Below the pieces are notes generated by a model. The model was not told the DNA's origin and ran no database searches. It saw only the letters and a program-made list of their open reading frames with translations. The translations under genes were made by a program, and so were the position numbers. From Symbiodinium natans (taxonomy: Eukaryota; Sar; Dinophyceae; Suessiales; Symbiodiniaceae), in contig CAJNDS010001424.1 in the NCBI GenBank assembly GCA_905221605.1, positions 248,001 to 312,000 on the forward strand: a DNA stretch of 64,000 nucleotides, read 5' to 3'. Shown in pieces: positions 25,296 through 35,251 of this stretch (positions are counted from its first letter, which is position 1; every line of letters begins with the position of its first letter).

Positions 25296-26259
25296 CGGTG
25301 TTTCGGGTTTTAGGGTTTTGGGGTTTAGGGTTTTAGGGTCTTAGGGTTTTGGGGTTTTATGGGGTTTAGGTTTTTAGGGTTTTAGGGTTTAAAGGTCTTT
25401 GGGTGTAGTGTTTAGGAAGAACCGTCGTGCCAGGCGACGTCCAGAGTCTGGGTTGAAGGGTTTCGGGTTAGGATTTACGGTTTAGGCTTACTTTCTACGG
25501 GTGGTCATATATGCAGTTTCCCCAAAAAGGCGTCACTCTTGAAACTACCCCACGCCCCCCTTCCCCCCCAAATAGTAGAATCCTTTTTTCAGGAGCCCCA
25601 AAAAGCCTGGGTTTAGGATTTCGGGTTTAGGGCTACACGGTCCCTTTTTCTGGCCCTTACCTCCTTCTGAGGGGTTCTGAAGAATGGGGCCCTTGGCTGG
25701 TACAGCAGGGTCTTTCAGGGTTTAGGGTTTAGGGTTTAGGGTTTAGGGTTTAGGGTTTAGGGTTTCATTGATCATGTAGCTAAGATACTTGGCGGCCCCC
25801 CTTCTTGGAGGTTCGTGGGTACTTGTACGTAGGGTTATATGTAGGACAACTATATAACCTTACCGACGGCACTTAGATGAACCTTCAAGTTTGGTTGTCT
25901 TTTGCTTGTCTTCCCTAAACCCTAAACCCTAAACCCTAAACCCTAAACCCTAAACCCTAAACCCTAAACCCTAAACCCTAAACCCTAAACCCTAAACCCT
26001 AAACCCTAAGCCGCAGACTCCACTCCTACTTTAAGGGTCTTTGGGCCCAACGGCTGTTTTGTAAAATGTTGTTGGGCCATGTTGGGCCTAAGGGTAGTAG
26101 GGTTTACGAGGATCATGTTCAGGAATGTGTTTCAGAGGGTTTGAAGGACCAACCTCGGTGAAGCGGTTTAGGTTTTAGGGCTAGCTTTGCGGTTTAGGGC
26201 TACCAGGCTGCTGGCGAACGAGGCCTGCTGCAAAAAAAGAGGGTCTAGGGCTAAGTCTC

Positions 26260-26357
26260 GATCAGTGTTAGGGATCCTTTTTACTTTTTGGGTTATGGGC
26301 TTTCTTATATATGAACAAAAAGGATCCTTTTTCTTCCTAGGGGAACAGGGATTAAGA
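26260..26357 (+). mobile_element. Family I element, copy 1
   Basis: 98 bases from GATCAGTGTTAGGGATCCTT to 'gggaacagggattaag', with inner arms GGATCCTTTTT / AAAAAGGATCC. It is nearly identical to 55,364-55,461. AAGTC flanks it on both sides, a likely 5-bp target duplication. Confidence 0.85.
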
Positions 26358-26746
26358 AGTCATTTTTTTGTTTTCAAAGGGTTGTGGGGTTTAGGGTTTA
26401 GGGTTTAGGGTTAAGAGGCACTCCTGGGCTTGCCTGGGTCTCCCGGTAGTTGCTCCGACGTCCCTTGGTTGTAACCCTAAACCCTCAACCCTAAACCCTA
26501 AACCCTAAACCCTAAACCCTAACCCCTGTAGGGTTCTTCAGGGGCTTTGTGGGGCGGGGGGAAGCTTTGGGAGCCTTGGGAACCTTGGGTTGCACACCCC
26601 TCTTAGGGTTTAGGGTTTGGGGTTTAGGGTTTAGGGTTTAGGGTTTAGGGCCTAAAGTTTAGGGTTTAGGGTTTGAACCCACAGCCTCAAGAGCCCTGGT
26701 ACTTGAGGATCGAAGTGGCGCTTAGGGTTTCTCGGGTTCAGGATTT

Positions 26747-27046
26747 ATGGGGAGGATACCGCAGGAGCTTTGCAAAAAACAGGTTTTAGGGCCTTGGGCT
26801 TTGGATGCACGACGTGGGTATCATGGCGGAATAGTTAATAGGTACCCAAAGCCAGCACTCTTTAGTATGGTTTCTGGGTCCTCTCAACATTGGTACCATG
26901 CGGATGAACGTCCGAAGAAGCTTGAAACGATTCACAATGATTTTCTGACGACTTGGATCAAGCAATTGAGAACTCGCGCTGGCAAGCAGGGTGCTGGATG
27001 TATTACAGAAATCTCAGCGCGAGTGCTGCGTGTTCTCGAAACCTGA
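26747..27046 (+). CDS. Possible exon, unknown protein
   Basis: An open frame of 99 codons from an ATG with no telomeric content. Its second half reads DERPKKLETIHNDFLTTWIK and QLRTRAGKQGAGCITEISAR, then VLRVLET and TGA. The composition suggests real coding sequence, perhaps a last exon whose true start is an acceptor rather than this ATG. The family is not recognised. Confidence 0.5.
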   Translation: MGRIPQELCKKQVLGPWALDARRGYHGGIVNRYPKPALFSMVSGSSQHWYHADERPKKLETIHNDFLTTWIKQLRTRAGKQGAGCITEISARVLRVLET

Positions 27047-27299
27047 TTCCCCTGGCCCCTCTGAACCACGAACCGCAAACACCACCCAGAGGCTAGACCC
27101 TAAACCCTAAACCCTAAACTGTCAACCCTAAACCCTGAACCCTGGGGTCTACTTTCTGGTTGCCAGTAAAACCCTAAACCCTAAACCCTAAGCCCTGATC
27201 ACCTCCGCATGGCCATGCACCCTAACATGGCGAGCTCAGCGCTGCCGCCCGGTTGCTGTCAAGGAACCCAAAAGGGGGCCCACGTATTTATATTCGTAT

Positions 27300-27413
27300 T
27301 TCTTGGTAGCCCAGTGGTACCCTTTTTCCATTTTGTTGGGTTCTGGTTTCCCTTATGAAATAACCAGCCCAAAAAGGGTGCCCTTATTATAAGATGGTTG
27401 CTGGGAAGATGGG
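27300..27413 (+). mobile_element. Family A introner
   Basis: CTTGGTAGCCCAGTGGTACC on the left and a diverged inverse 'atggttgctgggaagatggg' on the right, with the usual internal 'aaaaagggtgcccttatta'. No coding exon is evident on either side, so it may lie in a non-coding region or in a dead copy. Confidence 0.75.
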
Positions 27414-27560
27414 CCCTTAAAAGGGGTTCCTAAATAGTAGCTCTAGGGCCTAAATATATAGTATGTAGGTACATGGACCCGGTTTCTCAACAGCAACCGG
27501 GTGGCAGGGTCCATGTACCCATCTTAGTATATGCTTGGGCCCTTAAAAGGGGTTCCTATA
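27400..27560. mobile_element. Family G hairpin element
   Basis: 'gggcccttaaaaggggttcc' ... 'gtacatggaccc' is followed by the inverted 'gggtccatgtaccc' ... 'gggcccttaaaaggggttcc'. The two halves form inverted and direct arrangements, suggesting tandem or nested copies. A family F end follows at about 27,580. Confidence 0.65.
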
Positions 27561-28155
27561 TGGTGGCCTATCACCCTGTTTAAAAGTACCATGAACCTCC
27601 AAGGGTATCCGATCTTCACAATGCTGTGAATTTGTGGGCGAGTAGGATGAGCCCTGAACCTAAGACCCACTATTCCCGAAGCCGAATTCGCATGGAGAAG
27701 CTTTGCACTTGTTTTCTCGTACTTACAGGTAGTTGCTAAGTACCGTAGACGACTGGTCGGTTCAACCATGGACCTCCAAGGTAGGGCTGCCCTAAGCCCT
27801 AAACCCTAAACCCTAAACCCTAAACCCTAAACCCTAAACCCTAAACCCTAAACCCTAAACCCTACACCCTAAACCCTAAACCCTAAACCCTAAGCCCTAA
27901 ACTGATGTGGGAGACTCAGCGCCGAAACTGACGGTCGCGGAGGGCTGATAGGGTATAGGAGACCTGGTGCTTGGAAGGTTGCGGTCTGCACAGTCTAAGG
28001 ACCCTTCTCATTTCTGTTGTTTTCCTGCTCCTGTGCTTCCATCGCTTGTTACCATCAACGAAACCCCTAGACTCAGTCTGTACAAACCCTAACCCCTAAA
28101 CCCTCAATCCTAAACCCTAAACCCTATAAACCCTAGCAATAAACGTTTCCATGCA

Positions 28156-28240
28156 GGATCGGCAGCGGCGGCGAGGCAAGATTCAGCCCAGTGGGTTTGT
28201 GGGCTTGCCGGAAGAGATGGAGTGTGGGCCGAGGCTCAGA
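28156..28240 (+). CDS. Short exon, unknown gene
   Basis: After 'ccatgcag' the frame reads DRQRRRGKIQPSGFVGLPEE and MECGPR. It lies between telomeric blocks just upstream of the transporter gene. It could be a 5' exon of it or the end of another gene. Confidence 0.5.
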
Positions 28241-28563
28241 ACCCTAAACCCTAAACACTAAACCCTAAACCCTGAACCCTGAACCCTCAACCCTCAACCC
28301 TAAACCCCAAACCCCAAGCCCTAAACCCTAACCCACATGACCTTACATGGTCTCTGGCTTTTGATTCCACCCCACTGGGTTGCGTTGCCATTTTCGATAT
28401 GTCAAGCCTGCCGGCCGCAGCTTGAAGAGCTGCCATTCTGATTAGGGTTTAGGGTTTAGGGATTAGGGTTTAGGGTTTAGGGTTTAGGGTTCAGGGTTTA
28501 GGGTTTAGGGTTTAGGGTTTAGGGTTTAGGGTTACTGAAGTCCTCTTCACGTGTGGTGATGGG

Positions 28564-31500
28564 ATGGCTTGGGCTGACGACGACCCCTGGGGCACCATCC
28601 TGCTGCAGTCGAGCCTGCAAGTCACGAGCAGCCAGCTCTCTTCAGGGCCCCTCACGGACTCTTGGCTTTCTTCTGGCTGGCTCTTAGGACTTTAACTTGT
28701 TTGTTTTTTTTGTAGAATCTACTAGAAGAAGCCTAAAAGTTGAACTTTTTGGAGGGGTTCAGAAGTCAGCCAAGGACTCGATCCATTCCTCGAGCTTCTC
28801 ACAGTCAGTGGTACCGATCAGTAGCACTCTGATCTTGGCGGTTATCGCCTTCTGCCTCTTCATACTGGTGCACGAGCTCTGCGTGGCTGCAGGTGCCACC
28901 CCACTCCTTGCAAGTCGTGATGGTCGGAGCTCGGTGCTTCTTCAAAGCGCCTTCTTGGTTTCTTGGTTTTCGCCTTTCATCATAAACTCCATGATTATCC
29001 CCATTTCTTTGGATTTTGCTCTCGCCATGGGGCAGTCCGCCACGGCCAGTGGAGTCCTCATTGGTGCGATGCCTGTAGGCGCCTTGCTGGGCACCCTCAT
29101 CGGAAGGCGGCTAACCAACGAAGCAGACTGGAACCAGCGCTATGCCCGTCAGTGCTTCATCATTCCTTATGGGTTCTACGCCCTGTGTATGCCTCCTCTT
29201 GCATTGCTTATCCAGTCTTCGGCAGGCTGGAGCACGTCAGCAAAGCCGGCAGCGTACTGGTTGGTGGTCACCCTGTTTTTCGCTACCACAGTAGCGGGCA
29301 ACGTGCCGATGATTCCATGGATGCTCATGTGGAACATCATCACGCCGCAGCAAGAGAAGACGTTTTGGTCAGTCATGAGACTTGCTGAACAGATCCCTAC
29401 ACCCTAAACCCTAAACCCTAAACCCTAAACCCTAAACCCTAAACCCTAAACCCTAAACCCTAAACCCTAAACCCTAAACCCTAAACCCTAAACCCTAACC
29501 CCCATTTACTTGTTGATTTACTTTGCTTGCTTGGCTTTGGGACTCGGTAGGAAACCGTTTACTATTTTCCAGGGCTAACCTTTTAGAGCTAGGGTATTCA
29601 GCCCCTAAGTTAAAACAAAGCCACGGGTTCAGGGTTTAGGGTTTAGGGTTTAGGGTTTAGGGTTTAGGGTTTAGGGTTTAGGGTTTAGGGTTTAGGGTTT
29701 AGGGTTTAGGGTTTAGGGTTTCACCCACTGTGTGCTCAAGAGACATGAGGTGTCAGTGTGCCAAGAGCTGTGGCTTCATCGCAGGCCCAGCGTGCTTTGC
29801 CCTCCTGAGCCGTTGTGTGAGCAGGGCGGCTGGCAACACTATGTCACAGGCTGTTTCTCCCATCAGCATGATGAGCCTTTGGCAGTCGAGACCCTAAACC
29901 CTAAGCCCTAAACCGAGCAAGCATCCCCACTGCCCTTTTCAAGATTTAGGGTTTAGGGTTTAAGGTTTTCCTTTCAACCCAACGAGAGATTTTCCAAGGA
30001 GTTGGGTATTCATGGGGATATTCCTCGTCCAGGCCGTTGAGATCAGCTGTGCATCGATGATCTTCCCCACCACGGTGACTAGGACCCAGAGGAGGCCCTT
30101 ATTCCGTTTTTACAGGAGGGTTTAGGGTTTAGGGTTTGGGGTTTAGGGTTTTGGGTTCAGCTTCTCTTGGAAGCCCGTGTAAACCTAGAAAGGGCACCTT
30201 TTTTTTCCTAGGTTACTCTTGGGTTTAGGTGAGCAGTGTCGAGACGGAGGGCACGGACACAACACTGGAAGACTCCGCAGATGTTCAACCCGAGAAGCTT
30301 CCAGACGCTTCGCGTGAGGAGATTGTGTGGCACATGGTGTCCTACTCCTACGAACGAGCCTTTGTCATAGTTGGGTAACATCTTACCTTTTTAAGGGTAC
30401 TTAAACCCAATAAGGAATAGTCATTTTTAACTTTTTATATGATCCCAACCATGATCTAGGAGCGTTCACCATGAGCGCCATCGAAGTGGCCACCATCATG
30501 CTCTTGGAGGTTTCCTACGGATGGCCTCCAGAGATGACTGGGTTGTCCTTCGTGGTCATAGCGGCAGGTACTTGGGATCATGGTGCACTTATGACTGCAA
30601 CCAATTCGAACTGTACTTATTCAACTGTACTTGTATAACTGTAGACTTCTAACCTCTATTAGGGCACCTCGAGGGGCTTATAAGCAGGTTAGAAGTGCAT
30701 TTCTACTTGGTTTACTTAGTACCATGAACCTCTCAGGGAGCGGCCTCGTCACTGCAACCTCCGCCTGGGCCATGACACAAAAGCTCATCTCCGAAGCCAC
30801 TGCCTTTGTGGTCCTGGCCTTCCTGGGGCTTTGCGGCTCCCTGCTCTTCTTCGACTTTGGCTTCTAGGACCCAGAGAATAGGCCCTTCTTCGCTTTTTTG
30901 TTACGGGCTTAGGTTCCCTTAGAAGCCCCCTCTAAAGCCAAAAAGGGCGCCCTTGTGTTTTTCCTAGTGGTTACTCCTGGGTGTAAGATAGGGGTCGGAA
31001 TAGTTGCTAACAGTATACCCTTAGCGTCCCTTTATCGTTATACTATAATAGCCCCCAAAGCCTTATTCTAACTCTTCAGGCCCCTATAGTAGCCCTAAAC
31101 CCTAAACCCTAAACCCTAAACCCTAAACCCTAAACCCTAAACCCTAAACCCCCTATAGTAGGCTTCTTTGGCGCCGGCAGCCTGCTGCTCGCTGACGTCA
31201 TCGTCTACGGCGCAGCCAGCGTCGCCAACGGCATCGGGGAAGGATGGGCTTGCCGAGCCGCCAAGAAGCTTGGTAGCTCAGTGTTGTGCCCTTTGGCCTT
31301 TTTTGTTGGTTTAGGGTTTAGGGTTTGGGTTTAGGGTTTAGGGTTTAGGGTTTAGGGTTCAGGGTTTAGGGTTCAGGGTTCAGGGTTCAGGGTTCAGGGT
31401 TTAGGGTTTAGGGTTTAGGGTTTAGGGTTTAGGACCCTTGTAAAGTAACCAGCCCCCAAAGAAGGGTGCCCTTATTGTAACATGGTTGCGGGGCTACCAA

Positions 31501-31763
31501 GGAAGGGCACTAGCTACAGCTGCGAGGTCTTTCGGACGCACAGCATGGGCGGCGTTTGCTTCAGCCGCTTCCTTGGCCCCGTCGCCGCCCGATTTCTACT
31601 GGACTTTGGCGGCCGCGACCTTTACGCCGGCTTGCAGGTGATGTTGTGCTTCCTCGCCGCAGGGACGGTGTACAAAACGGTGGCCCTGGTCTACCAAGGG
31701 GGAACCCTGCTCCAGCCTGCTTCTGTAGATTCCCAGTGCCCGGGGAGTAAGTCTGAGACCTGA
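28564..31763 (+). CDS. Polytopic membrane transporter, MFS-like, about nine exons (whole locus)
   Basis: Exons read by continuity: 28564-about 28680, about 28700-29379, 29750-29887, 29999-30074, 30229-30373, 30460-30567, 30737-30859, 31162-31264 and 31502-31763 (TGA). The product has roughly 12 hydrophobic segments, such as LILAVIAFCLFILVHELCVA, GVLIGAMPVGALLGTLIGRR, FIAGPACFALLS, LLFFDFGFFGAGSLLLADVI and VMLCFLAAGTVYKTVALVYQ. 'GALLGTLIGRR' after the second membrane segment resembles MFS motif A (G...G...GRR). A soluble loop lies in the middle (ETEGTDTTLEDSADVQPEKL). This fits the plasma-membrane or vacuolar MFS-type porters common in algae; the substrate is unknown. The N-terminal exon (MAWADDDPWGTIL...) and its join are uncertain. 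At least six introns are introners or carry target duplications. Confidence 0.75.
28700..29379 (+). CDS. Transporter gene, largest exon
   Basis: A frame of more than 220 codons with about five membrane segments and no telomeric repeats. It ends GTCATGAG. CATGAG is repeated at 29744-29749, so the next intron (29380-29749, containing telomeric arrays of both orientations) may be a Class II intron. Joining gives ...WSVMR|CQCAKSCGFIAGP. The donor dinucleotide under this join is AC, so the exact border is ambiguous. Confidence 0.8.
29401..29498. repeat. Telomeric array, CCCTAAA
   Basis: About 14 C-strand units inside the transporter intron. A G-strand array of about 12 units (29,638-29,720) sits in the same intron, so the two arrays face each other. 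Confidence 0.97.
29750..29887 (+). CDS. Transporter gene exon
   Basis: It reads (R)CQCAKSCGFIAGPACFALLS and RCVSRAAGNTMSQAVSPISM, then MSLWQ(S). 'CGFIAGPACFALLS' is typical of the MFS fifth helix. It ends TC|GAGA. Confidence 0.75.
29888..29998 (+). other. 111-bp GA-AG intron with a GAG duplication
   Basis: GAGA on the left and GAGT on the right of ...CCAAG. Telomeric repeats fill part of it. It joins SLWQ to SSWVFMGIFLV in frame. Confidence 0.65.
29999..30074 (+). CDS. Transporter gene exon
   Basis: It reads (S)WVFMGIFLVQAVEISCASM and IFPTT: a complete membrane helix. It ends ACG|GTGA. Confidence 0.8.
30075..30228 (+). mobile_element. Family C introner with nested TTTAGGG; GT-AG, GTGA duplication
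   Basis: GTGA flanks CTAGGACCCAGAGGAGGCCC (left) and GTTACTCTTGGGTTTAG (right). A short telomeric block sits after the left arm. It joins IFPTT to VSSVETEGTD. Confidence 0.88.
30229..30373 (+). CDS. Transporter gene exon (central loop)
   Basis: It reads VSSVETEGTDTTLEDSADVQ and PEKLPDASREEIVWHMVSYS, then YERAFVIV. An acidic loop, presumably cytosolic, precedes the second half of the transporter. Confidence 0.82.
30374..30459 (+). other. 86-bp intron without a recognised element
   Basis: AT-rich, beginning GGTAACATC and ending ATCTAG. The reading frame demands a GG-AG cut, or a GT-GG cut one base along. It joins FVIVG to AFTMSAIEVA. Confidence 0.65.
30460..30567 (+). CDS. Transporter gene exon
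   Basis: It reads (G)AFTMSAIEVATIMLLEVSYG and WPPEMTGLSFVVIAA(G): one to two membrane helices. Confidence 0.82.
30568..30736 (+). mobile_element. Family F introner; GT-AG intron
   Basis: Ends (GGTA)CTTGGGATCATGG and the inverse 'taccatgaacctctcag'. It has the same architecture as the CTTGGAGGTTCATGGGTAC elements. Splicing GCAG|GTAC...CTCAG|GG joins VVIAA to GSGLVTATSAW. Confidence 0.75.
30737..30859 (+). CDS. Transporter gene exon
   Basis: It reads (G)SGLVTATSAWAMTQKLISEA and TAFVVLAFLGLCGSLLFFDF. A TAG would follow directly at GGCTTCTAG, but that TAG is the left end of a family C element and is spliced out. Confidence 0.82.
30860..31161 (+). other. 302-bp GC-AG intron between GGCTTCT copies, with a family C element and a telomeric block
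   Basis: GGCTTCT occurs at 30859-30865 and 31161-31167. A family C element starts at once on the left (CTAGGACCCAGAG, ending 'ttactcctgggtgtaag' near 30,990), followed by CCCTAAA repeats. It joins FFDF to GFFGAGSLLLAD. Confidence 0.75.
31162..31264 (+). CDS. Transporter gene exon
   Basis: It reads (G)FFGAGSLLLADVIVYGAASV and ANGIGEGWACRAA. It ends GCCAA|GAAG. Confidence 0.82.
31265..31501 (+). mobile_element. Family A introner with TTTAGGG array; GA-AG, GAAG duplication
   Basis: GAAG flanks CTTGGTAGCTCAGTG and GTTGCGGGGCTACCAAG. About 120 bases of TTTAGGG and TTCAGGG repeats are nested in the middle. It joins ACRAAK to KGTSYSCEVF. Confidence 0.9.
31502..31763 (+). CDS. Transporter gene, last exon
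   Basis: It reads (K)GTSYSCEVFRTHSMGGVCFS, RFLGPVAARFLLDFGGRDLY and AGLQVMLCFLAAGTVYKTVA, then a hydrophilic tail ending GSKSET and TGA (31761-31763). 'GRDLYAGLQVML' leads into the last membrane helix. Confidence 0.85.
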
Positions 31764-32130
31764 TATGGGGGTTTATGATATTCGGGGTACCTTTTTGGGT
31801 CCTTATTTTAAGGGGGTCCTATACCATTTTCAAGGGGGTCTAGTTTCGGGGTCCCCTATTTTCGTAAACCCCCATATGGAGCTTTCTGTAAGTGAAGGCT
31901 TGAAGCCAGGTCGTATAGAGTTCCTGACTCACTCGTCACTGCATGGCAGGCGTGCAAAAAGCACTTAGTTCGGCTTTCGCGCAATGCTTTGGGGCATATT
32001 TGGGCTTAGGGACTGAAGCTCGCAACAGCAACAAAGGCTGCTGGCCCAGCAAGTGCAGACCTTTACGGTTTAGGGTTTAGGGTTTAGGGTTGGAAACCCG
32101 GCAGAGCTCGCAGGGTCAAAGGGTTTAGGG

Positions 32131-32805
32131 AAGAAGAGAAGAAGAGAAGAAGAGAAGAAGAGAAGAAGAGAAGAAGAGAAGAAGAGAAGAAGAGAAGAAG
32201 AGAAGAAGAGAAGAAGAGAAGAAGAGGAGAAGAGGAGAAGAGGAGAAGAGCAGAAGAGAAGAAGAGAAGAAGAGAAGAAGAGAAGAAGAGAAGAAGAGAA
32301 GAAGAGAAGAAGAGAAGAAGAGAAGAAGAGAAGAAGAGAAGAAGAGAAGAATAGAAGAAGAGAATAACAGAAGAAGAGAGGACGAGAGGACGAGAAGAAG
32401 AGAAGAAGAGAAGAAGAGAAGAAGAGAAGAAGAGAAGAAGAGAAGAAGAGAAGAAGAGAAGAAGAGAAGAAGAGAAGAAGAGAAGAAGAGAAGAAGAGAA
32501 GAAGAGAAGAAGAGAAGAAGAGAAGAAGAGAAGAAGAGAAGAAGAGAAGAAGATAAGAAGAGAAGAAGAGAAGAAGAGAAGAAGAGAAGAAGAGAAGAAG
32601 AGAAGAAGAGAAGAAGAGAAGAAGGGAAGAAGGGAAGAAGGGAAGAAGAGAAGAAGAGAAGAAGAGAAGAAGAGAAGAAGAGAAGAAGAGAAGAAGAGAA
32701 GAAGAGAAGAAGAGAAGAAGAGAAGAAGAGAAGAAGAGAAGAAGGAAGAAGAGAAGCAGAGAAGCAGAGAAGCAGAGAAGCAGAGAAGAAGAGAAGAAGA
32801 GAAGT
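32131..32805. repeat. GAAGAAGA 8-bp satellite, about 670 bp
   Basis: More than 80 tandem copies of GAAGAAGA with short patches of variants (gaggagaa, aagggaag, gcagagaa). It is all-purine on the + strand, flanked by telomeric DNA on the right and a decayed block on the left. There is no gene. Confidence 0.97.
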
Positions 32806-32994
32806 TTAGGGTTTAGGGTTTAGGGTTTAGGGTTTAGGGTTTAGGGTTTAGGGTTTAGGGTTTAGGGTTTAGGGCGCCAGATGAAGCCTGCCCATTGCCC
32901 GTAAAGTGAAGGTCCAGATTAAATTACCGTGGCAAACTTGCCAGGCGGCTGCTGCGGACTGAGAAGTGTACATACAGATCTGTGTTCGAAGGGT

Positions 32995-33105
32995 GCTCCT
33001 ACCATATAATATGATATGAGAATAATATATCTATATATATATATATATCTCATTTATAGATGCCGTACATGTATATATATATATATATACATGTATAGAT
33101 ATGCA
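32995..33105. repeat. Double AT-rich hairpin
   Basis: 'gatatgagaataatatatct' ... 'tatatatatctcat' and 'acatgtatatatatat' ... 'atatatatacatgt' form two adjacent inverted repeats. It has the structure of a small foldback element or an extruding cruciform. Confidence 0.7.
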
Positions 33106-33461
33106 GATATTCAGAACCAAGATGCTGCGTGACAATTTTGACACATGCTAATTCTGACGACCGTAGGCCGCCATAGCGCGATGCCAGACTATGAGAGCAT
33201 GCTGGCTGAAAATGGTTGTTTAGGGGTTTTGGGTTTGGGTTTAGGGTTTAGGGTTTAGGGTTGAGGGTTTAGGCTTGAGGGTTGAGGGTTTAGGGTTTAG
33301 GGTTCCGCTTGCAAGATGGATGTACACGTATGCCGTGGGCATTTGCTGGCCGACGTACTCGCATGGTGAAGACGTGCGAGCCAGCACAACTTAATCTAGA
33401 AAGCTTTGGGCGAAATACACCCTACACATAGACCGTGAGACCTTCTCGAGTGCCAGTGAAA

Positions 33462-33575
33462 ATTCTTCAAGGATCCGCTGGCCTTCACGACCATCGACAT
33501 GGAAGGAGGTGGCAACTCCGTAATCGCCAACGCCAAGGCGCCGTCGTCGTGCTTCCCGACTCCCCAATTTGGGCT
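33462..33575 (+). CDS. Exon, unknown gene
   Basis: It reads FFKDPLAFTTIDMEGGGNSV and IANAKAPSSCFPTPQFG. It is telomere-free with good codon quality. The left border may be 'gccagtgaaaattcttcaag'. The family is not recognised. Confidence 0.5.
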
Positions 33576-34034
33576 TTGTTGGTTTGGGTTTAGGGTTTCT
33601 AGGTCATAGCATCTCACTGGCACACCACGCTCAACCTTGCTCCAGCACAGTTCGCTGGTCACGTCAACACTGCACCTGACGCTCAAAAAGCATTGATAGT
33701 AAGGACCATTTCATTCCGCAAACCTCTAAAATAAGGTTATGTTTGGAGGTTGAGAATCCAATACTTAACTGTGTAGGCCCCCTAAACCCTAAATTCTTAG
33801 CAGGCCCAGGCACCATTTATCATGCGGGAGATCTTGATGTAGAAAAGCCGCACCTTGAAGCGCGACAAGAAGCAGTGTGTGCTTTGTGGGGTTTAGGCTT
33901 TGTAGGGTTTAGGTTTTAGGGTTTAGGGTTTAGGCTTTCGGGGTTTAGGGTTGAGGTTCAAGAGACGCAACTCACTGAAGTTCTCTGCAGTGGTGTTCTA
34001 TTTCGTGACGCACTAAGTAAGTGCTGTATTCTAA

Positions 34035-34265
34035 ATGGGGGCACGCAAGGAAACTGCCCAAACGACCGGGCTATTGGGAGCTGCGCTTGAAGCGCAGGAT
34101 TTCGGGAAAGTAGAGTGTTGGATTTGGGCCAAGACCCCCACGCCTTCCCGTGATCATATTTTGCACTCGTTTGGCATCCGGATCAAGGTTGGTTGCAGTG
34201 CACATCTGCAACTGCCTCGTACAACTGAGCACAAGTCTGCTTACGTTCACGATGCATTCTGAAAG
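34035..34265 (+). CDS. Possible exon, unknown protein
   Basis: A 75-codon open frame from an ATG (MGARKETAQTTGLLGAALEA and on), free of repeats. The opposite strand is also open for about 100 codons. Neither strand is recognised. Confidence 0.3.
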
Positions 34266-35192
34266 CCGTCTGTTCCTCAACCCTAACCCTGTCAGCTTGC
34301 TTGCAGCAAATTGAACCCTAAACCCTCGCACCTGAGTGGATGAATGGCGAAGGTCATCTAGTAGAAGCCATAGGTCCACAGGTCGCAGGAGTACTTAGAA
34401 GTAGGGTTCGAAGTGCCCTTAATAGGAAGATGACCATAATTGCCCCACTCGAAAGTAGCCCTAAACCGCCTAAACCCTAAACCCTAAGCCCTAAACCCTA
34501 AACCTAAACCCTAAACCCTAAACCCTAAACCCTAAACCCTAAACCCTAAACCCTAAACCCTAGCCCGAAACCCTAAACCCTAAACCCTTACAAGAAGCCC
34601 TCAAGCACGCAAGCATGGGGGAGCCATGCCTTCCGGGCCTCAGCATGCCGAGCCATGCCAAGGCGGTTGTATGCATCTAACGATTTAGGGTTTCGGGTTT
34701 AGGGTTTAGGGTTTCGAGTGTAGAGTTTCGGGTTTAGGGTTCAGGATTTATAGGATTTATAGGGTTCATAGGGTTAGGGTTTAGATATTTTGGGGGTTTT
34801 GGAATCTACCCCCTTAGCCGTAAACCCTAGAACATCTAAACCTTGCCCAGCACATCGGCTTCGTCCCTAATCGCTTTAGAACCCTAAGCCCCGAAGCACT
34901 AAACCTTGCCCCCACCCCCCCCTAGGGTTTAGGGTTTAGGGTTTAGGGTTCAGGGTTCAGGGTTCCCTTTCCCTTGGCCCACATTTCCAGAATGCCCATC
35001 GGGTTTATGGTTGTTGTGGGCGAGGTTTAGGGTTGAATTAGGCCGTAGGCTTCTGGGTCTAGACCACAAACCCTGCACCCTAAACCCTAAACCCCCAAAC
35101 CTAAACCCTCGCAACTTCAAGTTCGAAAACCCCCTAAACCCTAGACCCCAAACCCTAGACCCTAAACCCTATAGGGGTGTTTTCTGCCCCAG

Positions 35193-35251
35193 GGCTCCGC
35201 GTCCTCGTGGTCGGCGCCGGTCTCGGCACCAATGCGGGCCTTGGTCTGGAG
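35193..35251 (+). CDS. Exon with Rossmann-like glycine motif
   Basis: It reads (G)LRVLVVGAGLGTNAGLGLE. 'LRVLVVGAG.G' is the beta-strand plus glycine-rich loop of a dinucleotide- or SAM-binding Rossmann fold. The borders are 'ccccag|g' and GAG|GTGTGCC, a plausible GT donor. The enzyme cannot be named from one exon, and neighbouring exons of this gene were not linked. Confidence 0.6.

Noticed and set aside
26260-26357. Membrane-segment-like peptide encoded by the family I element
   Set aside because: The same peptide appears in both copies because the DNA is nearly identical; the flanking duplications show it is an inserted element. Open frame alone is not evidence of coding.
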